DNA of 64,000 nucleotides from Multifurca ochricompacta (Eukaryota > Basidiomycota > Agaricomycetes > Russulales > Russulaceae). Numbering within the stretch: position 1 is the stretch's first letter; every line of letters starts with the position of its first letter. This document shows positions 9,816-21,661 of the stretch, piece by piece. The notes beneath the pieces were generated by a model that was not told where the DNA came from, did not search any database, and was given only the letters and a program-made list of their open reading frames with translations. The stretch spans positions 124,001 through 188,000 of the forward strand of contig WTXG01000044.1 of assembly GCA_022496185.1 (NCBI GenBank), written 5' to 3'. The translations under genes and the position numbers were made by a program.

Positions 9816-12274
9816 ACTGGCAAGCAGATGGCATTGAGGACCAGGCACCAGTTGGCCATGGAGATGCCTCGGGAGGAGTTACCAAGGACTGAGAGTTGTT
9901 GGAGGGAGGCCTGGGCATGGCAGCACATTATTTGGACATGTGGGCACCAGGACAGGGATTTGGTGAAGTAGAAGCCCAGGTAACATACTGTGGACCCAGG
10001 GACAACCTTGAAGTAGGTGTTGTGGGAGGGGTCAGGTAGGTAGATATGGGCAGGGGGGAGGTTGCGCTTGCGTGCTCTGGAGAAGAACAGGGCTTTGGTT
10101 TTGTCAGGTTCAGCTGCCATCCCAGCACGGGATAGCCAGTCAAGGACAATCCTGAAGTGTCTGTCCAGGGAGGCAGTGATGTGGTCCCACGAGGGACCCC
10201 AGGCGAACAGCAAGCCATCATCAACATACATGGACAGCTTGCAGCCAACCCAGGACTGGGCTAGGGCAAGTAGTGGGCTCGTGTAGAGGGTGGAGAGGAC
10301 GGGGGAGAGGGGGGAGCCCTGGGGGGTGCCAATGTGTAGAGGAATGGGGGGGCCTGTGTGGCCATTGAAGGAGAGGGAGGCTGAGCGGCCAGTGAGGAAT
10401 GAGTGGATCCATCCAGTGAGGTTGGGGTGGTGGCCAAGGCGTTCGATGATACATGTGCACCTGTCAGGGTGCACATTATCAAAGAATCCAGAGACATCAA
10501 ACAGGACCATGCCGCAGACAAAGCCGCAGGCCTGGACCTGGGTGACATTGTGGACAAGAGAGAGGGCTGAGTCAAGGCAGCACGAGTGGGCGCGTGCTCC
10601 AAACTGGGCAGATGAAAGGGTGCCATAAGTATCAATGTCATAGGTCAGGCGCTTGGCCACACATTTCTCCAGGAGTTTTGCCAGGGTCTCCAGGAGGGAA
10701 ATGGGCTGGTGAGCCTTGGCCAGGGTGTAGTCAGGCCTGTTAGGTTTGGGCAGGACAACAGTGAGGGCACGTTTCCAGCGCAGGGGGACGAAGGAGTGAG
10801 AGAGGGAAGCGTTAAACAGAAAAGTGACATGGGTGTCGATAGACTCCCAGGCCAGCTTGAGTAGCTTCCAGGAGATCTTGGAGAGGCCTGGGGCAGAGTT
10901 GGATGAGGTCTTCTGGAGCAGGGCATGTATTTCTGCCTCAGAGAGAGGGGCAAAGGGGCGGGTGGGAAGGGGAGGGGGGTCATCAGCAAAGTTTAATTGG
11001 ACTGGGGATGACTCAGTCCCAAAGAAACGTGCTGCCAACACAGTTTCCATAGACAGTCGGTCCCACAACAGAGGGCCCTCGGAGGAGTGAAGGGCTGGGA
11101 TGATTGACAGGCGGCGTCCAAGACGCCACTTGGCCACATCCCAGATGTCTTGCTCTTGGAGGGCCTTGTCAGCCCAGTCCCGCTTGGCAGCCCTGATTTC
11201 TGCAGTCAGGGCATGCTGCAAGTGACGTTTAGCATGATTGTCCCCTTGGGCATGCCGTAGAGCTGAGACAGCCTGTGAACAGGCAGGCCGCCACCAGCGT
11301 GAACGTTTGGCACATGGGGTGGTAGGCTTGGAGAGCCAAGTGTCAGCAGAGAGGGTAAGAGCATCCATGAGCTGGTCAGCGGCTAGGGCAACATCATCAT
11401 GGGTGTCCAGGCTGTGAAGAGGGGGGAGGAGGGACTTGAGGTGATTCTGCCATGAGGTCAGAGTATCATCATCAACATCAAATTGGTAGGCAAGGCCATG
11501 GGGTTCCTGGGCCAGAGCCAGGAGAGAGTGTTGCCAGACAAAGCGGATGCCAGCATGATCGGACCCCAGAGAAGCTGACCAATCAACTTCTGGAGGGGAG
11601 AGAGAGTTAGTACGTGTCAGATCTGTGCCAGTCCATACCAGGTCTAGAGTACTAGGTGTCTCATTATCTTGGCCACGTCGGGTGATGACACCAGGTGTGG
11701 TTGTGAGGGTGAGGTCCTGTGCAGCAGCCCAGTCCAGAAGATCGTTAGCACGGGGGGAGGTGGTCAGCCCAGGAGGGGACCAGAGAGGGTGGTGGAGATT
11801 GAAGTCTCCACAGAGGAGTGTGGGGACAAGGGGGTCCAAGACAAGGGAGAGGAGGGACTGGAGAGCTGTCGGCTCTGCCACATCATGGTAAAAGTTAATT
11901 AGGCGGATGAGGGAGGAGTCAATACAGAGGTCAGCTACCATGAGGGAGGGGTGGGCCACAAGATCACAGCGGATGGCAAGGGACACTGGGTAGCGTGTGC
12001 GGGGGTCTGAGGGAAGGAATTTTCTGACATAGATAAGGACTTTTGCTCGTTGTAGGGGGCTAATGCCTGGGTAGAAGACATCCCAGGATGGGTGGGTTGC
12101 TGCACCAAGTGTGTCAACACCTGCATGTGCTGTATCTGACTGAGCAGTACCTATGCGAGAGAACCAGGGTTCCTGGACAAGGAGCACATGGTCTGTGAGG
12201 TTGGAATTGAGGAGTGCGTGCATGTTGACATTTCGGCGACGCATATTGACTGACAGGAAGGAGGTGTCCTCCAT
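9811..12274 (-). pseudogene. LINE ORF2, endonuclease and reverse transcriptase part
   Basis: ORF2 begins with ATG at 12274, inside the stop codon of ORF1 (TAATG). Residues 1-240 are an apurinic-type endonuclease: QEPW near 35, GDFN near 158, TLDLVW near 212 and GSDHAG near 238. Reverse transcriptase follows, from about 490 to 760, with FDVSGFFDNV, GTPQGSPLSP and the catalytic YVDD (within SMYVDDGLL). These would nick target DNA and copy the element RNA there. No stop or frameshift occurs in these 821 codons, but the solo LTR at 9222-9810 cuts the frame before the RNase H-like domain. Confidence 0.9.
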
Positions 12275-15200
12275 TAATTGATCTGATGGGGGTCCTGTGC
12301 GGACCGTGGAGAGTCATTAGTATGGAAGGCAGCACCAGCTGCAATGATAAAGTCACGGAGCATGGAGTAGCTGGCATGCTGGGTGGGGAGAACTTTGAGG
12401 AGGGCTTCACCATCACCAATGCCCCAGAATAGGCGGTCTGTGAACTGGATCTCTGTGTAGGCATCAGCACGGTTGAGGGTGGAGCAGATCATGAGGAGAT
12501 GGGAGAGGCCAAGGCCATTGAGGCGAGAACCATCAGGTGTGATGAGCCGCATCATTTGAGCATGACGTGACTGCTCAATCACATGGTGGCGGTCAGCCTG
12601 GGATGGTTGGGGCTCAGAGGGAAGAGGTTGTGAAGGGGCAGGGCCTGGGGTGGTGGGTATTGACTGTGGGGGAGCCATGTCTGGGGATGATGGGGCGGGT
12701 GGAGGAGGAGCCACAATGCGAGCCTTGGGTTTTGACATGGTCTTGAGTGCATTGGGTTCTGGGATGTGAGCTTTGGGGGCTGGGGGGGTTGTCATTGTGA
12801 ACCCACCGGCTTCCATCTGAGTGCGCTGTTGGCCAGGGAGCAGCACACCAGGAGTAGCTTCCGAGCTGACAGCATCAGAAGGTCCTGGGGCCACTATGCC
12901 CTGGGGCACCTCACCAGTGGAATGACCAGCAGTGGATGAAGGAAGAGGAATGGGGGGGGCAGGTCTGGGGGCAGCCCAATCACCACGGAGGGAGCACTTG
13001 CGGGAATGTGCATTGTGTCCTGTGCGTTTGCAAAGGAGGCATGGGAATATGCAGTTGCATTTCCCTGCAATGGCATGGGCACCTTGGCAGACCTGGTCAT
13101 GGGTAGGGGAGGGGTGGTTACCACCACAGCAATAGCAGCGGTAGGCCCCTGGTGTAAGACGACAGAGGAGGGCACCAGATGAGCAATTTGTCTGGTGGGC
13201 AGTGTGGCCCAGCTCATGGCAGCGCCCGCACTGCAGGAGTTTGGGTGAGTTGCCACAGTGGACCATCTTGCCCGCAGATCCATACATGTAGGTTGGGGTT
13301 TTGAGGAGCACAGTGACCTCATGTGGGGAGAGGCCAGAGACAGCAAAGACAACTGTACTCTTTGCAGCTGTGAGGCGTGAGGGGTCAACCTGCCAGCGGG
13401 GAGGGGAGGGGAAGAGGAGGGAGTGGAAGGGTGAGTTTCGGCGAAGCTCCTGCCACAGTGAGGAAGGGTCAAAGATAACCCCATCACCAGCAGAGGTGAG
13501 AACATTGCGGAGTTGGAACCACTCCCAACCTCGTGTGGGGGCCAGGGCCCCACCAGGGAAGATACGGAGGAGGATGTCCTCAAACTGGATGAATGATGTG
13601 AAGGGGTGCTCACCAGCAAAGGTAAGAATAAAGTTTCCTTCTGCCTTGTTGGGGCCAATGGACCAACGGCCACCCAGCAGAGGTGGGGAGTTAGGGGCAA
13701 CACGCTGGATTGCCTGGCATGCATGTAGGAGAAGCTCTGGGGGAGGAGCCATGCCACGGGAGAGGACACCAGTGGGAAGGGGGGGTAGGAGGATAGACAC
13801 CTCTGTAATGTCAGCACATGGGGGTGCTTGGGTGAGTGAGGATGAAGTGGGCGCAGCCCCAGCATGAGAGGCAGGGCGGCCGGCTGGGGTGCGTCCCTGT
13901 GCTTTGGCAGCAGCCTGGGCAAATGAGAGGGCTTTATATTGCTGGGCCATTGTCTGTGGGGTGACCACAGAAATGGGCAAAGCAGGGGCCATTGTTGGGG
14001 CACGAGTAGCAGCTGCAGGAGAAGGATGTGCTGCAGTGGGGTGGGGGGCAGTGGGGCATGCGGGGGGTGGTGCAGCATGCAGGGGCCTAGAGGGCTTAGA
14101 ACATACATTGGGAGAGGAACGACGCACCTCGGATTCCAGTTTGTCAATCCACTCCATAATCTGTTTGAGGGAATCTGCAAGGAACTCAAAGTTGTGGTTG
14201 ATGTCCCGGCGCATGACTTGTGAGGGTGAGGGGTCAGAAGGGAGCTCTGAAGACATATGATGGGGGGCATCAGACTGGGGGTCAGTGAGGTAGGAGAGTA
14301 CAGTGCTCTCCCGTTCAAAGAGGGGCTCAGGGTCTGCCATTGTAACCTCTGGTTTGTGCACAGAGGCGTCCACCCCAAAATTTGCAGGATCATGCTCAGC
14401 ATGGTTGTAGTCAGGGAGACCCTTGTGCTTGCGAAGGGGTTGTAGGGGGGGGGCATCATCTCCATGTCAGACTGTGATGAGAGTGCAAAGACTGGGAATG
14501 GGGAAGGGGCACGTGAGGGTATGTGGGAGGAGACCACTGATCCAGCACGGGAGCGGGAGGGAGTTGGGGTGGCATCTCGTAGAGCCTGGGATGGGCCACC
14601 AGTTGTTTTTGTGCGTTTGCGTGGGGTGCGCTCGAGGTCTTGTGCAGAGGAGGAGGGGAGACTCACCTTGATGGCAGCATCAATCTCCTCATGTGCACGT
14701 TGTTGCCGTTCTTCACGGTAATTTATGCGCCAGGTGATAAGGTCACGACTGATTTCATCATGGTAGCGTTGGCGGACCTCCTCAATGAGTTGGTCCCGTT
14801 CAGTGAGGACTTGTGCTTCAATCTCTTCTTGTAGTGTGGCAACTGCAGCATCATGGGTGATTTGTGGGAAGGCAGAATCATTCAGTGACTGCCGAATGGA
14901 GGCTTCAACCATGGCCTTGACATGAGGGTGGGCTGCAGCTAGGATTGCATCATGGTCAGCCATGCATGAGGTAGTATTTGTGGGGGCAAAGAGGCCTGCA
15001 AGTTGTTGGCACATGGCAAAGATGTGATCAATAGGTGTGGTGGGGTGTCGGAGGTCACGACCTATAGAGACAGCATCAGTTAGGGGGTTTTCAGAGGACC
15101 CAGCTAGGGTGTGGAGGTGGGGGGAGCACAGGGCACCCTGTGCAATTGCAGAGAGGACAGATCGCACAAGGCGATGCCATGAGGTGGGGTCAAGGCCAGC

Positions 15201-15785
15201 CTTAAGGACATGGTCCTCAGTAGGAAGGTGGGTGCCACAGTCCAACATGGCTGAAACCATGAGGGCAGCAGTGGAGGCCTGGTCAGCTGAGAAACCCAGG
15301 CCAGAGTTAGGGGGGGGGTTGAGGTTTGTAGAGAGGTAGTAGAGTGAGTACCCAGACATGGTTTCACTGAAAGCTGTTGTGTGGTCCCGGAGGGTTGCAA
15401 GGGCATTGGTAGAGTCAGTGGCAAGCTGCTCTGCAAGGTCAGGATTCATATCCCAGGTATTGATGGGGTCAAAGGCCATGGGGTTGTTGAAGACACGGGC
15501 AGGGTCAGTGGAGGGGAGGTTGGGAGGGACTGCCATTGGATTAGGGACATGGAGTGTGAGCTCCGTGGCCCCAGCTTGGGGAGGGATTTGGTAGGGAGGG
15601 GGGGGGGTGTGGGGGGTGCCAGGGGTGGCGATGGTTGGGACAGAGGAGGTAGAGCTCCCGGAGGAGGCAGGGAAGGGCTGGGCAGGAAGGCCCTGGTAAT
15701 CAGGGTGCCCAAGGATAGCAAGCTCCTGGGAGGTGGCCCTATCTCCAGGGGCATTCTCCCAAGTGTAATTGGGGTTTTGTGCCAT
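12274..15785 (-). pseudogene. LINE ORF1 with CCHC knuckles, frameshifted
   Basis: The protein starts at ATG 15785. An alternative GTG two codons upstream is less likely. The first 450 residues are Pro/Ala-rich, with a charged, probably coiled stretch around LQEEIEAQ...REERQQRAHEE. At a run of nine C on the minus strand (14445-14453) the frame shifts by one. A tenth C would join it to the frame that continues to 12274. That second part has CGRCHELGHTAHQTNC, CYCCGGNHPS and CLLCKRTGHNAHSRKC knuckles, typical of LINE ORF1 RNA-binding proteins. It ends QIN-stop in TAATG, overlapping ORF2. Confidence 0.85.
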
Positions 15786-16293
15786 GGGCACAGCAGAAAG
15801 GCACAGTAAATCAGAGCTCTAACTAAAACTACCAGCAAAGCGAGCAAGGCTCAAGCTTAATGATGGTTGTACAGGTCAAAAGCGGTGCTTAAGCCTACCT
15901 TCCTAGATAGGAAGGCAATGCACGGTCCAATCGGCGTGCCCCACACTTCGCGTTTTTTCGCGTTTTTTCGCGTTTCTATAGATATTGTAACTGATTCTTG
16001 TTTTATTTTGGATCGGATGCATGATCTGACTTGAAACTTCGTGGGATTGTAGTAATATATATATTCTTTCTGTGTATGCAAGATGAAGATCTCTGGCTTC
16101 CTCAAACCTTACAAGTAAACCTATGAGTATACCCATGAGTACTCGGTTCTGTGCGAGTATAGGACTCGCGGCTCCGGGTGATCCGTGGGAACATACTCAT
16201 GCGGATCCGAGTATGGGATTATCTAATCTAAATACCCACGAATTCGGATCCGGGTAACTCACGAGTGCACTCGTGCTAGGCCCTAGTATGATG

Positions 16294-16931
16294 TGAATGA
16301 AGAGGCAACACTCAACCTCTTCTCCCAGGGGCTGCCCAACCCCCTGGTAAAGAACATCATCCAGTTCCATCACCCTGAGTCATGGAGCCAGTGGACAAGT
16401 GCTGCCAGGACACAGCAGCAGGATTATTTAGACTTCCAAACATGCTTTGGAGTGGATACTAAGAAGGGAAAAACCCGCGATCAATGGAAGGCAGCATTTG
16501 GGGTAAAACCTACCACTTCCCAAGACCCCAATGCCATGGACACATCAGCAGATTGCACCAAGGCCCATGCAGCCCTTACGGACGATGAAAAACAAAACCT
16601 CATGAAGGAAGGGTGCTGCTTTCACTGCTGGGCACAAGGGCATATGTCACAATTTTGCCCAAAGAAAACAGTCTGTGCTGCTGAAGCAACAGTAGCCACC
16701 ACTACCATGACACCACCAGTACAAAATCTACCTACCCCAGTAAAAGAAAACCCAGTAACTACCCCAAAGACTAAGGAACAGAAAGCAGCAGCAATATGGG
16801 AGCATATGATGAACAAGGATGAGGTGGTATGCGCCCTGCTCATCAATAAGGCCTTCGGCCAGAAGGATTTTGATTGGCTTGACCCCATCAGCCTGGGCAA
16901 GAGCACTCCATGTAACTTCTGTGTACACTAG
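16294..16931 (+). pseudogene. Gypsy gag, C-terminal part with zinc knuckle
   Basis: In-frame continuation of gag after the hAT-like element. It contains the end of the capsid domain (NLFSQGLPNPL, WSQWTSAA) and one CCHC-like knuckle, CCFHCWAQGHMSQFC, near 16615. The frame ends at TAG 16929-16931. Protease begins in the +1 frame, and the two frames overlap in the stretch before 16931. Whether this is a programmed +1 shift, as in Ty3, or a one-base indel cannot be decided from one copy. Confidence 0.85.
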
Positions 16932-19900
16932 TCATTTCAAGTCTCTAAAAATACCAGTACACTTTGAAACCAAACAGAAGATGGCCGACAGACAGATATT
17001 AATCGACTCTGGAGCAATGGATAACTTCATCAGTCAAAGACTCCAGAGAGCGTTAGGACTGGGGACACAGCTGCTTCCCCAGGAGAAGAACATTTGGAAT
17101 ATAGATGGGATGGCCAACAAAGCCAGAAAAATCATGCACTGTTGTGACCTGGAAGTACAGGTTGGGGAGCGGACCAAGCAACTCCATTTCCTCATCACAG
17201 ACTTAGGAGATGAAGACATGGTTCTAGGATATCCATGGCTGGCAGCATTTGAGCCCAAAATAAACTGGGCGGAAGCGACAATGGACAAAGATTTTTACCC
17301 AGTTATCATTATGTCTTTGGGATATGACTATGCTGCATGACACCCTCTTACTCATGCTATAGTCATGGGATTGGCCATCACCTGGAGTGATGTGGAACCT
17401 GTGGATCAGGTGTATTGCTACATTACGAAGGCATCGGAATTGGCTCAGGCAGAAGCACAGAAAAACCCAGAAAAGATGTTCAAAGAAGTAGTCCCTGCGG
17501 AGTATCATCAACATTGGAAGGTTTTCTCAGAGGAAGAATCGCAACACTTCCCTCCCTCTTGACCCTGGGATCATGCTATTGAATTCATTCCAGACGCCCC
17601 ACAATCAGTTGACTGCAAGATCTACCCACTGTCTCAGCCAGAAAAGGAGGCACTTTCCACCTTCCTGGAGGAACATCTAGCAAAAGGATATATACGACCA
17701 TCGAACTCACCTTATGCCTCACCCTTCTTCTTCATCAAAAAGAAAGATGGAAAGCTGCGACCGGTACAGGATTACAGATGAATTAATGAACTCATGGTGA
17801 AAAACAACTACCCACTTCCTTTAATCTCGGAAATCATCAATAAAATGTGCGACAAGGCTTTATTTTCAAAGATGGACATCCGTTGGGGCTATAACAATAT
17901 CTGCATTCGAGAAGGCAACCAACCCAAAGCCACCTTTAAGACCAATCAAGGACTTTTTGAACCCAACGTTATGTTTTTTGGCTTAATGAACTCGCCAGCA
18001 ACCTTTCAATCAATGATGAACCATATTTTCCGAGATCTGATTCTTACAGAAGAAGTTGTAGTATACATGGACAACATCCTAGTAGCCACGAGAGACGACA
18101 TCCATCACCACCAAACTCAAGTCCATGAGGTACTGAACATCCTGGCAAAACACGACCTTTACCTAAAACCTGCCAAATGCTCCTTCAAACAGAAAAGTGT
18201 TGAGTACCTGGGTGTTATCTTAGAAGGAGGACAAGTACGAATGGACCCCGTAAAGGTACAGGGTATCCGAGAGTGGTCCATCCCTCAGTGTACCAAAGAC
18301 ATCAGGTTGTTCATCGGTTTCTGCAACTTCTACTGATGCTTCATCAAGGGATTTTCAGCCATCACCAGACCACTGAATGACCTATTGAAAAAGGATGTAC
18401 CCTGGCACTGGGACAAGTTACAGCAGAAGGCATTTGACCAGATAAAAGTGATCATCAGCTCTGAACCAGTTCTCATTCAGCCTGACCTTGCCAAACCCTT
18501 CGAACTGGAAGTTGATGCTTCCATGTATGCCAATGGAGCGGTGTTATCACAGAAAGATACTGGAGGGATCCTTCACCCAGTTGCATTCTACTCAGAAACA
18601 TTCTCATCAGCAGAAAGGAATTACAACATTTGGGACAGGGAGCTACTGGCCATTGTAAAAGCATTATGACACTGGCGACCATATTTAGCCAGGTCCCCAC
18701 ATAAAACCATCATCTATACGGACCACTCCAACCTCCTTTATTGGAGAGAACCCCACAAAATCAGTCGACGAGTAGCACGGGAAGTGTTGGAGCTCGAAGA
18801 GTACAACTTCATGCTTAAGCACCTACCTGGGGCTCGTAATGCACGAGCCGATGCCCTGTCCAGACCAACTGGATGTGATGAAGGGGAAAATGACAATGAC
18901 AATATCGTCATTTTGCCAGAAGATGTCTTTGCAAAGACTGCTGTTGTTAGCCTCCACGACATGGATCTATGGGCCCAAGTGACACAAAATATGAATCAAG
19001 AGCTGTGCAAATCCTGGGCAGAGCCGCACAATATAAAAATGAAAAATGGCCTCTGGTGGAAAGATGGCGATCAGTTGGTTGTCACCGGTGGCGACAACAT
19101 TAAGAGGGGGGTGATCCATTTTCACCATGACCTCCCCTCTGCAGGACACCCAGGCATTGCTAATACCTATGCCCTGGCCAAACGTGATTACTGGTGGCCA
19201 AACATGAAGAAAGACATAGAAGCATATGTCAAGGGATGTGCAGAATGCCAGGCAAACAAAGTAAACACTCACCTGAAACCGCCAGCACTTTCACCCATTA
19301 CCCCAATAGCAACAGCCCCCTTCCAGACCATTGCTATGGACTTCATTGTCAAACTCCCACAGTCACAAGGATATGACTCGATACTCACCATCATGGATCA
19401 CGATTATTCAAAGGCTGCCCTCTTCATCCCCTGTAACGAGATGATATCAGCAGAGGGAGTCACCAAACTTTACCTAAACCATGTCTATTGGCACTACAGA
19501 CTCCCCCAAAAGATTATTTCGGACCGAGACCCGCAATTTGCATCCATTTTTGCCTGGGCCCTTTGTAAACGCCTCGACATCCAGCAGAACATCTCCACAG
19601 CGTATCACCCTCAAACAGATGGTCAATTGGAGCGCACAAATCAATGGTTAGAGCAATACCTTCGATTCTGGTGCAATGAGCGGCAGAATGACTGGGCAGA
19701 ATGGTTGGCGACGGCAGAGTTCGCACATAACAGTTGGCCAAACGGAACAACGAAAGCTACCCCCTTCTCCCTTATTATGGGATGGGACCCTCACACTATG
19801 TGGATGGACAAACCCACAAATGTACCATCTGTGACACAGTGTATCGGCCAATGGGAGGAGATACGGGAATCGGCCAATAGAAACCTCCAGAAGGTGCAAA

Positions 19901-21630
19901 GGACCCTGGCTGAGAAGCTCACTAGGTTTACACCCTATCATGTTGGAGATCAAGTCTGGTTAGAAGGGCACAACATCCACATGTCACACCCAACAGCAAA
20001 ACTAGCTCCCAGATGCCACAGCCCCTTTTTGATTGAACAGAAGCTCTCAGACATTATGTATAAGCTCACGCTGCCTGCCACTTGGAAGATACACCCCATT
20101 TTCCATGCCAACCTTCTGACGCTGTACAAAGAGACTTCCATTCATGGACAGAATTTCCCTAGACCCCCTCCAGATCTAGTCGATGGAGAACCAGAATGGG
20201 AGGTGGAATGTATTGCTGATGCAAAATGGAAGGGCCAAGGGTGTAATTGGAAGCTCCACTATCTGATCAAATGGAAGGGATTCCCCAATGCTGACAACTC
20301 GTGGGAATCTGCTGTGGACGTCTTTGCGCCCCAACTTATCAAAGACTTCTATAGATGCCATCCAGAGGCAGATAAAGAGCAAGGCAGAATGTGTGCTGTT
20401 GGACAGCTTCCCCCTCTACAACCCACAGAAATAACATCTATGTCACCATCCAGAGTCCACGCCTCCACCACCATTGATGCATTTCCCCTATCTACTCCTG
20501 TGCATCCTCCTTCTTGCCCACTTTCTCCTATTGACTATGATGTGACCACCAAAGTGGCCGAAGGGGACAGAATCATCGACATTGACGAAGATTTTAATCT
20601 GCCCAAACACCCCCATCCCAATGACCTAATCGACGTTGACTTTGGTGACAAAGCCCCAGAATTCCTGTTCTTCCCAAATGATCCCAACTCACAATTTTAC
20701 TTCCCACTTATGATCCTGTCATCCAAAAACAACGGCACCACCAAGGTGGCCAAGTACATCTATTACACCAATGAAGGTATGGATGTAGTGGGGTGTTTAG
20801 AGAAAGGAGGACCAGTCTACGGGGCCCCAGTATACCTTGAGGAGAAAACCATCAATTGGCTTCACTACGTTCTAGGGCCAGAGCATTTGCAACACCTGTC
20901 TGCTCATGACCCGCACACCTTTGCCATCAATGAGGTGCTCCAAGATCTGCGTATGCCATGATTAACTGCAGAAATTGTGCAACTGTGCAAGTTCCAGGCT
21001 CTTAGAGACAATTTGGAAATGCAGCATCATGACTATGAGCGACAGATGGTAAAGATTAACTGGGGGGTTTTTGACATAGAGCATCACCTAGCAAGTGTCA
21101 GAGAGAGACTGGAGCGGGGAGAGGCATACCAAATCATATCCGAACAGTACGCCAATATTTTTGCTCAGCTGCTCCCTCATCGCCGCCTTGACCTCACACC
21201 CCGACTTAACTCCCATTGCTTCGAAATGCCCCATCTTCATGAAAACCCCAATGGCAAGCTTTGCTGGCGTTGCAGCAGCAAGTACCACCTTAGCTGGTGC
21301 TGCCCCACAGCCAAGAAACGATGTTGACATTGCCAGAGCACCTCACATTGGAGTCACCAATGCCTGTTCCGGCAACTTACACAGGCCCCCACAGTCCAGA
21401 ACCCATCAGGATGGTGCAGCAAATGCCTCTCTCATAATGCCGGGCATCGAGAGATTGACTGCCATGTCTACAATGGCTGTTTTTGCTGTGGGAGGCAAGG
21501 CCCCTATGGTTTTCTATGAACCCACGTTTGCCCCACGAACGAAGAGAAGGAGAACTACAACGTGGATCACTATGCTGTAGCCAACGACTATCTCTCCCTG
21601 GTCCAGGATGACAATGGTATGCCAATCTAG
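16900..21630 (+). pseudogene. Gypsy pol: protease, RT, RNase H, integrase, chromodomain and C-terminal zinc knuckles
   Basis: One frame runs from about 16900 to TAG 21628. Order: protease (LIDSGAMDNF, near 17000), reverse transcriptase (17600-18330), RNase H (FELEVDASMYANGAV near 18500), integrase zinc finger (GHPGI...CAECQ) and core (MDFIVKLP, ISDRDPQF, QTDGQLERTN), then a chromodomain (LHYLIKWKGFPNADNSWES, near 20260). After it come about 440 residues ending in at least three Cys/His knuckles (21260-21500). TGA codons start at 17338, 17560, 17779, 18334, 18667, 20959, 21325 and 21517. The RT catalytic YMDD reads YMDN (18064-18075), so the enzyme would be dead even without the stops. Confidence 0.9.
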
Positions 21631-21649
21631 CTGGCTCTGCTAGGACTTA

Positions 21650-21661
21650 GAAAGGGGGTAA
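21650..21661 (+). promoter_or_regulatory. Polypurine tract of the Gypsy element
   Basis: GAAAGGGGGTAA lies directly before the 3' LTR start at 21662, the expected place for plus-strand priming. Confidence 0.7.

Larger units (their letters stand above)
6105..15902 (-). mobile_element. Tad-like LINE (non-LTR retrotransposon) with two ORFs
   Basis: The LINE body is 6120-15887, read on the minus strand. A 16-T run at 6120-6135 is its poly(A) tail. A 15-base duplication CTTAAGCCTACCTTC at 6105-6119 and 15888-15902 flanks it, as expected for target-primed reverse transcription. It encodes ORF1 with CCHC knuckles, and ORF2 with endonuclease, reverse transcriptase and an RNase H-like domain. This layout fits the fungal Tad group. 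Two solo LTRs lie inside it; without them it is about 7.9 kb. Defects are one frameshift in ORF1, one TGA in ORF2 and one LTR in ORF2. Confidence 0.92.
5001..16293. mobile_element. hAT-like non-autonomous DNA transposon in Gypsy gag (contains the LINE)
   Basis: An 8-base duplication GTATGATG at 5001-5008 and 16286-16293 flanks the insert, the duplication length typical of hAT. The ends are inverted repeats: left TAGGGCATAGCATGAGT, right (reverse complement) TAGGGCCTAGCACGAGT. Subterminal CCGGGTAACTC and GCGGATCC motifs occur on both sides. Without the nested LINE (6120-15887) the element is only about 1.5 kb and has no transposase, so it would depend on enzyme from elsewhere. It carries a tRNA-like sequence and a minisatellite. 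Confidence 0.85.

Noticed and set aside
13301..14260. Plus-strand open frames of 120-190 codons across the LINE
   Set aside because: They are complements of GC-rich ORF1 coding sequence; no motif and no conservation signal.
12894..14430. Long open frame overlapping LINE ORF1 in another frame
   Set aside because: Beyond the C-run at 14445 it is an antisense-like shadow of the knuckle-containing ORF1 frame: low-complexity, with no domain.
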